The position numbers and the translations under genes are program-made. A DNA stretch of 64,000 nucleotides from Brevipalpus yothersi (taxonomy: Eukaryota; Arthropoda; Arachnida; Trombidiformes; Tenuipalpidae). Under the pieces are notes generated by a model, which saw nothing but the letters and a program-made list of their open reading frames with translations, did no database searches and was not told the origin of the DNA. Location of the stretch: positions 186,001 through 250,000 of the forward strand of contig QZCP01000057.1 in the NCBI GenBank assembly GCA_003956705.1, in the 5' to 3' direction. This document shows, piece by piece, positions 39,869 to 49,722 of the stretch (position 1 is its first letter; each line of letters opens with the position of its first letter).

Positions 39869-42509
39869 CTATTTGTCAACATCGGTTACCTCTTCTTTAA
39901 TTAGAAACTCCATAACTTCTTCTTCGAAACCCTCATCTTTCAATTCTTCGCTAATACCTCGTAATTTCAAGAGTTCTTTTTGTTTTCTTGGAAGTTGTGA
40001 AGCCCATTGATCTTTCTTAATCAGGAATTTACTCAACATATCTTTCCTCTTTTCTAATATATCCTTGGATACTCGAGACAACATTTCCTTGTCTTCGACA
40101 TCAAATCGAGAGCTATATTTCTTTAGATTTTTCTTTATTTCTTTAATCTTCTCTTCCGTCAACAGAGTCTTGGGCCGTGGTCTCCAGAGTAACTGACAGA
40201 ATCTATCTATCGTATGCTTCCGAATCAGTCGTCCCGTGAATGACCAGAGATAATAGCCGTTATCAGCCTAGAGAAGAGAAATCGTAAGTTAATTATTATC
40301 GAATTGTTAGGACAACAGAAAAAGTATGTACCTTATGAGCCCACCAACTGACAGCACTAACAACGTAGCGGCCAGTCGGATCCCATTCGATATCAGTAGC
40401 CATGAAATGGTCACCAGTGTTGGTGATAGTGAAGTCAGAGGTGTCTACAAACTCTATAGAGCTTTGATTCATGCTCCTGAGACTGGCTAGAACGACGAAC
40501 TGGCCACTTGGAGACCAAAACAGATGAGTGCAAGATTTATTTTCAAAACGTTCTGAAAAATTGAGCAACATTTATTAAGAAAAGGCAGTTGTTCGAGGTG
40601 TAACATGACTTACTCAATAAAGTTATCGTGGTTCCTTGCTTGATTCCATAAAACGATACAGTGGGTGGAGCTTCGCCATGAATAAGAGCGAACTTATGAC
40701 CAACAGGTTCCCATGCGAAAGCCACGATGGTTTCTTTTTAAGGAAAAACAATTAGAATCAATTATGAGAGGATGACTTTTTGTTTACCTTTAATTTCCAG
40801 GCTATCAACCGGAATGTCTTTCTTTCGCATATCAAAAACCTCGAAATTATAGAAAAGTCCACTATATTTAACCTCAGTTTTTTCTTTCTTGATCTTTGAA
40901 TAACGGTCGACTTTCACACACAAGTAGTCTCCAGATTTTTGCCAATACATCTTACAGTCAGCGACATTGAAGAGATTCTTAGTTCTCAGCTCACTTCTAG
41001 ATGGTATTTCAATCAGATTGACACGAGCTGGAACATCCTTATCTTCAGCAACCCAGTAAGCGAGTATGTTCTGAGTTGGAGACCATGAGAAATTCCTAAC
41101 GCCTGGAATTTTCATTGATTTCTTATCTAGAAGGGTCATTGATGGAGTTTCATAGACACCCAGCAGGTCTTGTCCAATTTTGGCAAAATACTTATCATCT
41201 GGAGACCATTTTAGTACAGGCCAAGTCATCTCTTGGTCAGAATGGAAGCTTCTCTTTTTAGCACCAGTACGAACATCCCAAATGATGATGGCTTCTGGAT
41301 CTTTAGCGGCAGCCAATTGGGGACTAAAAGTCACCAAATACTTTTCACAAGGTGAGAAATCAGTTAGCGTAACTCCCCTATGATGGAAACGGGTAAGCTG
41401 TTTGAAGTCGGTTCCACCCCATAGAGCGATACCCAGTTTATGATAAGAAATCAAGTAAGTTCCTGTTAAATTGTGGAGAATCAATTGGGAATTAAAATTT
41501 AACTGAAAAATGGAAAATATTCAAGTATATTAACCTGCTGGCGACCAAATAACAACAGATTCAGTCCATGTTCCTCTCTCTTCACGTTCTATTGGATCTG
41601 GTGAGGCATTGGTATAGATGAATACTTGTCCATCGTCAAGTAAGACACTGTACTGATCGTAAGCCTTGACACCGTAAGGCTCTTCTTCCAGCCATTCTCT
41701 CAAATTTCCATGATCAATGTAGGTTTTAGGCTGTGGTTTTGTCCAATTATCCTCAATATTGGAGTATTTCTCTATATCATTGAATAAGTTCACCTCAAGA
41801 AGATGAGCTTTGTCTAATTTGTAACCATTCAATGTCTTGACAGCTCCTTCAGCCATTGCAGGAGTTTCATACTCAATGAAAGCATACCTGTGTAAAAGAT
41901 ACCAACATGAGAATAAAAAAGCAGCCAAGTGAAAAGAACAAAGCTTATATCGAAGTCAATCAATTGGACCCCTTACCCTTTGGTGTGGCCTTTTCCATCG
42001 AGAGCATAGAATGGTTCATCAACAATTTTACCCTGCTTGGCAAATAATTTGGTGATCACTGATTTCAATCTTTCCACCTTATCAGGACCAACTTGAGGTA
42101 TATTGTCAACTACAATAACATTATCCAAGCCTTGATGTTCTGCCGGCTTTATCCGCATCAAATCAGGCAGCAGATCTGGAAGAAAGAAGAATAAAAAATC
42201 ATCAAGATGATCACATATCACCAGCCATCACCAGTTTTATCAATCACCTCTCAAAGGTGAATCAAAAACATGGAAAATTAATTAATTTGAACGAAGTGAT
42301 CATCCAAATCTTGTGTATACATGGACACAGCAGTACACGTGTAAGCTGTGTGCTGAAGATGCCGGGAACAAGAGTGAGAGAGAGAGAAACTTACCTTCAT
42401 CACTGATTTTGTCTTCAAATCCTTCAGGATCGGCAAAATTAGGCTCATTTTCCGGACCATTGTCAACTTCTACAGAAGTATCAGCTGATGGATCACCATT
42501 AACAGTCAT
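39869..42509 (-). CDS. eIF3b: Eukaryotic translation initiation factor 3 subunit B
   Basis: Seven minus-strand exons: 42509-42395, 42175-41977, 41887-41535, 41462-40788, 40733-40614, 40552-40332 and 40267-39869. They join in frame to 693 residues, matching the size of insect eIF3b (about 690). After an acidic N-terminus comes an RRM (NVIVVDNIPQVG to KGYAFIEYE), then the beta-propeller (for example YLVTFSPQ, FSWSPTQNILAYW, LFWSPSGQFVVLA and IEWDPTGRYVVSAVSWWAHK). A charged helical tail follows CQLLWRPRPKTLL; this tail binds eIF3i and eIF3g in the family. eIF3b is the scaffold of the eIF3 core on the 40S ribosomal subunit. The start MTVNG was chosen because it matches the usual acidic N-terminus; an upstream in-frame ATG at 42545 would add 12 residues. 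Confidence 0.96.
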
Positions 42510-43291
42510 AATGTAGATGTAATATGATTTAATAATAATTTGCACAATCTAAAAAGAAAAGGCTACACACAAGCACAATAATCTCAATTAGACAAACATT
42601 TCTTAATTCATATTCTCAACCAACTCATGTGTCTTCCATCCCCTGGCGGATGCTAATGGAAGTAGAAAAAGTGAGCAAAAAAAAGTGGAAAAAGTTAATC
42701 AAAAGTCGATCATTTCAACAATAGGAAGGTTGAACATGTAAGTTTTAGTGAGAGAGCTCTAATTATTTGATGGAAGGAATATATTTTCGAGTGGCAATCT
42801 TAAAATCTTTAAATTGTGTCCAGGGTTTGGTGGAGAAAAGCTTTTTGCTGGAAAGTGATTCCATGGGATGAAATTGATGAACTTTGCGAACGATTCGGAC
42901 TACGGAGTTTCAGAACGACTTCCATTTTCAACTTATGGTTCTCGTCAATATTCGATTTTGATCTGGAGTTTGATTGCCGTGGGTAATCTAATTGGAAATT
43001 GGAATATTCTTTGGTATTTCTTTTCCTTTCTTAAAAAACGATCCCAACCTAGATTATATTTCACTTTCATTGATACCAGAAGTTCTCCTTTGATCATTTG
43101 GTCTTCGAATTGGAACAAAGTCACGAATGGCCATCAAGGATCTGAGTAAAATTAGTCCAGCAGTCAGATTAAAGATTTGTAAATCATTCTTCTATTGTGA
43201 GAAAATTTTTTCATAAACATTTTGAAAATACATGTATCCTTGATGAGCAAATTAATCTTTGAATACTGCATGTTTGTTTTCTCGTTAACAG
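42510..43291. promoter_or_regulatory. Divergent upstream region between eIF3b and PEN-2
   Basis: eIF3b starts leftwards at 42509 and the PEN-2 coding exon lies to the right, so the two genes are divergent and may share a promoter. No TATA box is convincing. The missing PEN-2 first exon (about 19-20 residues) should be here. An ATG at 42656 reads MEVEKVSKKKWKKL and resembles the family N-terminus in position and charge. It reaches a stop before a suitable donor, so I do not call it. A 94-codon open frame at 42868-43149 has no recognisable similarity. Confidence 0.35.
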
Positions 43292-43536
43292 GGGGATTTG
43301 CTGGTCTGCCTTTTCTGTGGATTATAAATTTCATCTGGTTTTCTAATGAAGCATTCTGGTCTCGATCTAGATACAAAGAGAAGAGGCAAGTGATCACATA
43401 TACTCTGATCTCGGGACAAGCAGCCGCTATTTACATTGCAATCCATTTTTTTTGGATCATCTACTATTCACAAAATAGAACCTCATATGAATGGCTAGAA
43501 TTACTAACCTTTATCGCTCCAGTTGGTATGGAGTAA
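43292..43536 (+). CDS. pen-2: Presenilin enhancer 2 (PEN-2), gamma-secretase subunit, last exon
   Basis: After the acceptor gttaacag, this exon encodes 80 full residues plus part of a Gly codon, and ends at TAA. It begins GGFAGLPFLWIINFIWF and contains NEAF, a loop with YKEKRQV, a second hydrophobic helix near WII, and the ending LTFIAPVG. This matches vertebrate PEN-2 (about 101 residues) from its GGFAFLPFLW motif to near the C-terminus, so about 19-20 N-terminal residues on an upstream phase-1 exon are missing. PEN-2 is the small membrane subunit that activates presenilin in gamma-secretase, which cleaves Notch and APP-like proteins. The conserved C-terminal DYLSF motif reads ELLTF here. 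The call rests on pattern matching; the hydrophobic layout agrees. Confidence 0.85.
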
Positions 43537-43648
43537 TATCCAAACTAGATTAAAGTATTCTATGAAGTTTCGTATTTTTTGCATTCAATCGATTATTTTT
43601 TCCAGAAAAATTCGAGACATTCTCTCTCCCAGTTCTAGAATTCCATGG

Positions 43649-43651
<3 letters not shown>

Positions 43652-43710
<59 letters not shown>
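43652..43710. repeat. (CT)n microsatellite
   Basis: A pure CT run of about 59 bp, starting 116 bp after the PEN-2 stop codon and probably in its 3' UTR or just beyond. Confidence 0.97.
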
Positions 43711-43714
<4 letters not shown>

Positions 43715-44346
43715 GCTCGCTCACTCTTTCTGTCATTTTTTCTCAGATGCTCGTAATTCATCATAAATTTTTTGAGAGTAGGTGAAAGTAAAAAAAAAGT
43801 GGGAAATCATTATGACTCAACTCAATCTCTATGGTAAATATATTTCAACAAGTGGAAGAAAAAAAACTCGACGTTTCTCAAGGCAACCACACACACATAT
43901 ACATACATAGATCGACCGAATCTAATTCCATTTGCGTAATTTAGTTGAGTTTATTTGTGGAGGCCACATCTGATCATCTAGATAGGAAGATAATTTTCTG
44001 ACGGAATAATCAGCATCCCAAAAATACAATATTTTCTCTTCAGCTCATCGATGCTGGTTGTGAATGTGTGTGTGTGAGCGTCAATTGCCTATCAGCTTTG
44101 CCACTCCCGAGATTCTCTCCTCAAGCAACATCATTTTATGGCTCAACCTGGTTACACTAACTTCATTCACTTTTGAATCTGTTCCATTCATTTCACACTC
44201 ATTTCATTCATTCATTCACTTTTGTTCCTTTTGTTTCTTCTGTTTCTTCTGTTTCTTTCCGATTCTTCAGTTTGACACAATTTGTCAAGTTACAGTCTAG
44301 TTTTGTTCTCCAAAATTATCGGTAAACTTCGGTGCAACAGGTCATC

Positions 44347-44490
44347 ATGTCGGAAGGTTTAATTATTTTTCTCATAATTTTGGGTATTCTGGTGGTCCTC
44401 GGAGCCCTTGTATGGTGTGTATTACGATGCATATATGACGTCGCCTGTTGCACACTTGGATGCATCACCTGTGGCCAGTGTGGTGATTAA
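44347..44490 (+). CDS. Candidate 47-residue single-pass transmembrane microprotein with Cys-rich tail
   Basis: An ATG frame of 47 codons starts 6 bp after a good splice acceptor (gtgcaacag). It encodes MSEG, one strongly hydrophobic helix (LIIFLIILGILVVLGALVW, about residues 5-23), then a tail with seven cysteines (positions 24, 28, 34, 35, 39, 42 and 45) ending CCTLGCITCGQCGD. The tail cysteines beside the membrane suggest palmitoylation, disulfides or metal binding; this is inference. I do not recognise a family. The frame is too short to stand on length alone. Support comes from its composition, the acceptor just before the ATG, and AATAAA at 45013-45018 about 520 bp downstream. It could still be chance. 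Confidence 0.5.
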   Translation: MSEGLIIFLIILGILVVLGALVWCVLRCIYDVACCTLGCITCGQCGD

Positions 44491-45012
44491 TTTAAACACC
44501 CAACCCAACCATAATTTACACTATCACCATGATCGAAAATAGTGTACATCATATCATCAATCAATGGAAAAAAAGGTCCACAAAAAGATATCCAAACTAA
44601 TGTGATAATTTTTCTTCTTACTTTAACCGAATTATGAGCTACTTCTATGCCGCTACAGTTCATTTTATGAACTTCAAACTGACATGATACTTCATCCGCA
44701 TACTGATCATTAAATACCTCATCCGATACATACCTGACCTCCCAGCGTCATCAAGCAAATTGATTTATCATGCTTTGCACATTGCACTATTGACCACATT
44801 TCAGGCCATATCAGAATGGTTGCTTTTGATTCACTGATCAAAGTTTTGTCCATCATCCTCCTGTTTGAAATCGTTTTTATGTAGAAAAATTTTTTGAAGA
44901 TGAAATTTCTATCTTTTCCTATCAATTCAACACCTTTGTGTAAGGCTTTATCCTGCCATTGTTCCACTATCAATCCGATTATAATTATGTTGAAGACTAT
45001 TTAATGCGATCA

Positions 45013-45018
45013 AATAAA
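45013..45018 (+). other. Candidate polyadenylation signal downstream of the microprotein
   Basis: AATAAA lies about 520 bp after the stop of the 47-codon frame, with no other plus-strand gene between. Confidence 0.35.
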
Positions 45019-45608
45019 GGGAGAGAGAGAACGAAAATAACAAAATGACCTCAAGGATTACTTATTCTTCTTTACCCAAAGATTGGCTAATTCATTAGAT
45101 CTCTATCCATTCGATCTTCAATGTCGAATATTCAATTTGCTCTTCATCCGATTGTTCTGAATGCACCGTCATGATGTTTAGTCTCTCTTGTTAATGATTC
45201 TCCACATTATTTCTGATCGTTTCTCATCATGACTTAGGTGGAGGTATTTTCTTCTCTGTAGAGTTGGTGAGAGGAAAAAAAGTATCATGTTCTTACTGAA
45301 AACTGGATCAAATGAATTTTAGTTGAGTAATTAAGAAGAATCTACATTTTTAGATCTCATGAAAAGTTTGCAATAAAGTTTTACACCTCTCCCCATCACA
45401 AACTCTAGTCATCTCAGCTGCCTACACTGAATGCAATTATGTTGTATCATTAAAGATAGAAAGTAAATTACTCTTCGTCAACGATTGCCATTTTTAGATG
45501 CAAAAATCCATTCAACATCAGTCAAGTACCATAATCGAAGAATTCATTGGAAATCCTCTCAGAAAAATCAAAGATAAGCAATGAAGTGGACTGATAAACT
45601 GTTGGAAC

Positions 45609-45611
<3 letters not shown>

Positions 45612-45699
<88 letters not shown>
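45612..45699. repeat. (CT)n microsatellite
   Basis: A pure CT run of about 88 bp, the longest uninterrupted one in the window. Confidence 0.97.
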
Positions 45700-45701
<2 letters not shown>

Positions 45702-46055
45702 GTTTAATCAGTGAGATTGTAACTGATTCCAGACCGAAAGCAATGATAAATCCATGTTATCAGCCGATACATGTGTACATTACTCAAACAACAATTGATC
45801 CAGATTGATAAATCACAAGATTCGCCTATGGGACACTTTTCCGACTATCAATTCATTCCGATCATGGATACGAACGATTCAAAAGTTTACCAAACTTGAA
45901 CCAGGTTCACTTTGACCTCATCAAACTGCCAAAGTTTCGGGATCCACAAGCCGGTCACCTAAGATGGATAATCTGGTGGACCAGTTGATAGTGGTGTTCT
46001 GCCATCCTTTGGTACGTTTCTTCAACCAGTCCACCAAAGTTTTCGGAACTCACAC

Positions 46056-46064
<9 letters not shown>

Positions 46065-46127
<63 letters not shown>
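46065..46127. repeat. (GA)n microsatellite
   Basis: A GA run of about 63 bp, about 300 bp upstream of the TPR gene start and inverted relative to the CT run at 45612-45699. Confidence 0.97.
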
Positions 46128-46131
<4 letters not shown>

Positions 46132-46427
46132 AAAGTTTCATCTGAGAAATTCTCAGGCCAAGATTGTCCAGACTGAGAATGTAGAGGAAGAGCATTTTAT
46201 TTGTTTATTATGACCAGTCAAACAACTCAAGGTTCCTACTGTTGACATATCTTTCTTTCTTCCTTTTCTTTCTCTCTCTCTTTTTTTGACGGACAATCTT
46301 TTTTATGGCCTTTTGTTGCCACAAATCTATGGGCTTTCCAATTTTTCTGGCCCTCAATTGATTGTTCATAGTTTATGTGTGTGTGTGCGTTTGTTGATTA
46401 GTTCCAATTATCATTCCAAACTCCAAG

Positions 46428-48829
46428 ATGGATCATTCGGAAAGTTCACTTGCTGGTGGTAAAGATTTTGAAGAGGTAAGCAATATAACATGTAACACTA
46501 TCTTCTCTCTGGGCCAGACATTGGCGAGTATTTTGATGGCAACTTTCAAAAGTTTCAATCAATGATTTGTATGGAACAAAATCTCATCATGTCTACCCCT
46601 TTTTTTGATGCATTATTATCAATAGTTTGGCCTTGAGTCAGAGGTTGAGTCATGCTTCTCTAGATTCAGTTCCAAATCAAAGCTATCGGTTAATAAATTG
46701 ATGATGATCGAAAAGATAAGGGAAGCAAATTTAAGATGTCAACAAGGAGACTACCAAAGAGCAATCAAACTTTACACTGAAGCAATTAACATGGATCCAT
46801 TGTCACCATCAAATCACGTACTGTTCGGAAATCGATCGGCAGCATATTGTGGTGCTGGAAAGTTCACAAAAGTTAGTGAAACACATAATATAACTTGGCT
46901 GATCACTTCGATCTAATCGAATTTTCTTCCTCTCTTTCTCTTCCTCCTCTTTCCCCTAATTACAGGCACTCCAGGATGCCATAAAAGTATGTCCACGCCC
47001 ATAGCTAATCAATATGTTTTGATGGCTTTCCTTACTATTATTTTAACAATCAATATGTCGTAATGATTCATCATGATTTCCTCTTCAGGCTAGAGAATTG
47101 GCACCTCGATGGGCAAAAGCATATTACAGACAAGGAATTGCTTTACGAAAATTAGGTCGAGGAATTGATGCCTTAGCAGCATTTGCCTCTGGATTGGCTC
47201 AAGACAAAGATAGTCCCCAACTTTTGGCACGCTTCATAGAAACTGCCTTGAAGTGGTAAGTGATTAACTCACTAACATGATCGAACGTTTCATGTGGAAC
47301 TGATTCAACAGTGAATTGATCTGAATTCTTTCCCATTTCAGCCCACTAAGAACATCTATTGAGCCATTGTACAGACAATTACAAGCTTTAAATTCTGATA
47401 AGAATGCATTCATAATAACTAGCGTGATTGGACAAGAGGTCCTAGCTGCTGGTCACTATCCTCCCGCTTTGATCATATTGGATTCTGCTCTTCGGATAGG
47501 AACTCGATCACTTAAACTTCGAGGCTCGATTTACTCAGCACTGGGCTGTGCATACTGGGTGCTGGGAGACACTGATAAAGCGATTCACTTTATGCAGCAA
47601 GATCTTGAAGTGGCTAAGTCTTTTGGTGATCAAGTTGAAGAATGTAGAGCTCATGGTAATCTTGGAGCAGCTCATTTCTGTAGGGGTAACTTTAATGAAG
47701 CTCTCGTTTCATGTGGATATCAGTACGTTCTAGGTAAGTATTTACTCTCTTTGTCTCTAGCTATCAATTATTGTAAACTCAATGATTCCTGAATTTCTGG
47801 TACTTCTTCCTTTTTTTAGCTAAGAAAGTGAATGACACTGAGAAAGCGGCTACTGCTCTCAATGCCCTGGGACATGTTTACTTAGCCATCGATGATGCCC
47901 AAAATGCTCTCTCTTCCCATAAACAATGTCTCCAAATCGTCAGAAAACTTAATGATCGAAACGCTGAGACAAGAGAAGTCGGTAGTGTTGGTTCCATTTA
48001 TTTAGCCATGAAAGATTTTGACAAAGCAATTGAATGTCAAGTAGAGCATCTTAGGATGGCTAAATCGTGTGGAAACAAATTGGAAGAAGCAAAAGCGTAT
48101 GCAAATCTTGCGTCTGCTTATCATGCCAAAAAAGACTATGATAATGCAGTTCAATATAATCAATGTGTAAGTAGATCAATATTAAGAACTGTTTGGTTCA
48201 AGAATTTGAAGTGAAATTATTTGCATTATTTTATTAGTTGTTGAAATTTCCTCTTCTCAATAATCAATAATCAATCTCATTTTCTCTCTTAGCTTTTAAG
48301 ATTGGCTCAAGAAATGGGTAATCGAAATATCGAGGCTCGAGCTTACAGTGGTTTTGGTCATGCAGCACGATGTGTTGGAGAAATTCATCAAGCTAAACGT
48401 TACTTTCATCTGCAACTAGAAATGGTTCTCATCACCAAAGATCGTCTCGGTGAGAGTCGTGCTCTATCGAACTTGGGTCTTGTTCACTATCTGATCGGCG
48501 ATTATGATGGAGCCCTCAAGTTACACCGAGAATCATTAACAATAGCTAGACAGTTCAACGATGTGGCAGGTATGAGAAGAGCTTTTGGTAACATCAGTAA
48601 ATGTTATTCTGCGATAAACAACTTCGATGAGGCTATAAAGTATCAAGAGCAAGAGTTGGCGATGATTGAAAAAACGCCCGCTTTAACCGAAGAAGAAGCT
48701 GAATTGAGCGCTAAACTTCGATCAATGGATCTGGTTGATGAGGAGGAAAAAGAAGCAGCGGCATATTTTAAATCAAATCATGTAGATAAAAAATTCACTC
48801 CGATTCCTAATTCACTGTCCACCGAATAA
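46428..48829 (+). CDS. TTC28: Short TTC28-like tetratricopeptide repeat protein
   Basis: Seven exons: 46428-46475, 46683-46871, 46966-46986 (21 nt), 47089-47255, 47342-47733, 47820-48166 and 48293-48829. They join in frame to 566 residues. The 46683 acceptor is uncertain; a phase-0 alternative lies about 30 bp downstream. An N-terminal three-TPR block (IREANLRCQQGDYQRAIKLY to DALAAFASGLAQD) is followed by about nine TPRs of the LGN/TTC28 type (for example ECRAHGNLGAAHFCRGNFNEAL). The block order and phrases such as DALAAFASGLAQD, SLKLRGS and HAARC match TTC28 rather than LGN/Pins. Vertebrate TTC28 is about 2,480 residues with some 28 TPRs and a CHAT-like domain. Here an acidic tail (LTEEEAELSAKLRSMD) and a stop end the protein. 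TTC28 has been linked to midbody organisation and cytokinesis; the role of this short form is unknown. Confidence 0.85.
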
Positions 48830-49722
48830 GTGGATCCCACACAAACAAACACAGTCATTCAATTGTTTCATAATTACGGATTCATTTTTATTTATTAAGT
48901 CCAATAAGAAAAAAAACTTCCGACCAGTCCTTCTATACGATTGATCTTTTCAAAGTCATACATCCCAACTGTTCATAGCAAAATTTTACCTCTATCTCTA
49001 TGTTAAATTGTTCAGTCTAAATGGTACAGGCCCTGAAGGTCAATTGAAAACGTAAGATTTCAAAAAGATCATTTCGAGGTCAATTTTCGACCAAAAAAAA
49101 ATGATGCAAGAAAAACACCAAAACACAAGATGGCGATAGTGTTTGATAGTGGGGAAAAGCAGAGGGAAAGCAAAATTTTTGATGTTGTTGAAGGCAAGTG
49201 TACACACAGCAAGACTTACTGCAAGGTGTCAACATGATGTGAGACTGGTAAATCATCACAATATTTTTATTTGATAATAATTATTTTGATTGTCTGAGTG
49301 GAAAGATTTTTTGATTTTAATTATGTGATGATAATTGGACTCTCTGGGTTTCGGCTGGATGGTTTGTTTGTGGATTATGCAATGATGTGTGCTCGTAATG
49401 TTTGACACGAACAGGAACACTTGTTTGAATTTCATGCTTCATATTTACTAGTACACTTGTTCATTCATCTTGTCTCATGTGAAACCGCCCAAATTGGCTA
49501 GATTTTGTTTTTCACATAGACATATAAGATTGTGATAAAATATCAGACTGATTGTGAACAGAATTTTTCCACCGCTATCAGATTGATGATACTGATACGT
49601 ATCTAAGGGACGAAAAAGTTTTCCGTCTCTTGTTTTCTCTTTCCCATCGTGTATCCACAATCGTGATAACGTCACACACACACACACATAGTGTAAATTA
49701 ATTTTTTTTTCTCTTGGTCAAA

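Larger units (their letters stand above)
44491..46427. other. Intergenic region with two very long microsatellites
   Basis: No supported exon was found. It probably includes the 3' UTR of the microprotein gene up to the AATAAA at 45013-45018. It then holds a CT tract (45612-45699) and a GA tract (46065-46127) upstream of the TPR gene. Frames through these tracts are Ser-Leu and Arg-Glu artefacts. Confidence 0.6.

Noticed and set aside
42656..42720. ATG reading MEVEKVSKKKWKKLIKS as the PEN-2 N-terminus
   Set aside because: Length and charge are suggestive, but the frame hits TAG before any phase-1 donor that would join to 43292, and A-rich DNA gives Lys-rich frames by chance.
42868..43149. 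94-codon hydrophobic frame upstream of PEN-2
   Set aside because: No family similarity. A junction at a possible donor near 42979 would put an unrelated segment before PEN-2.
44719..44973. Minus-strand 84-codon frame
   Set aside because: No similarity recognised, and it overlaps the likely 3' UTR of the plus-strand microprotein transcript.
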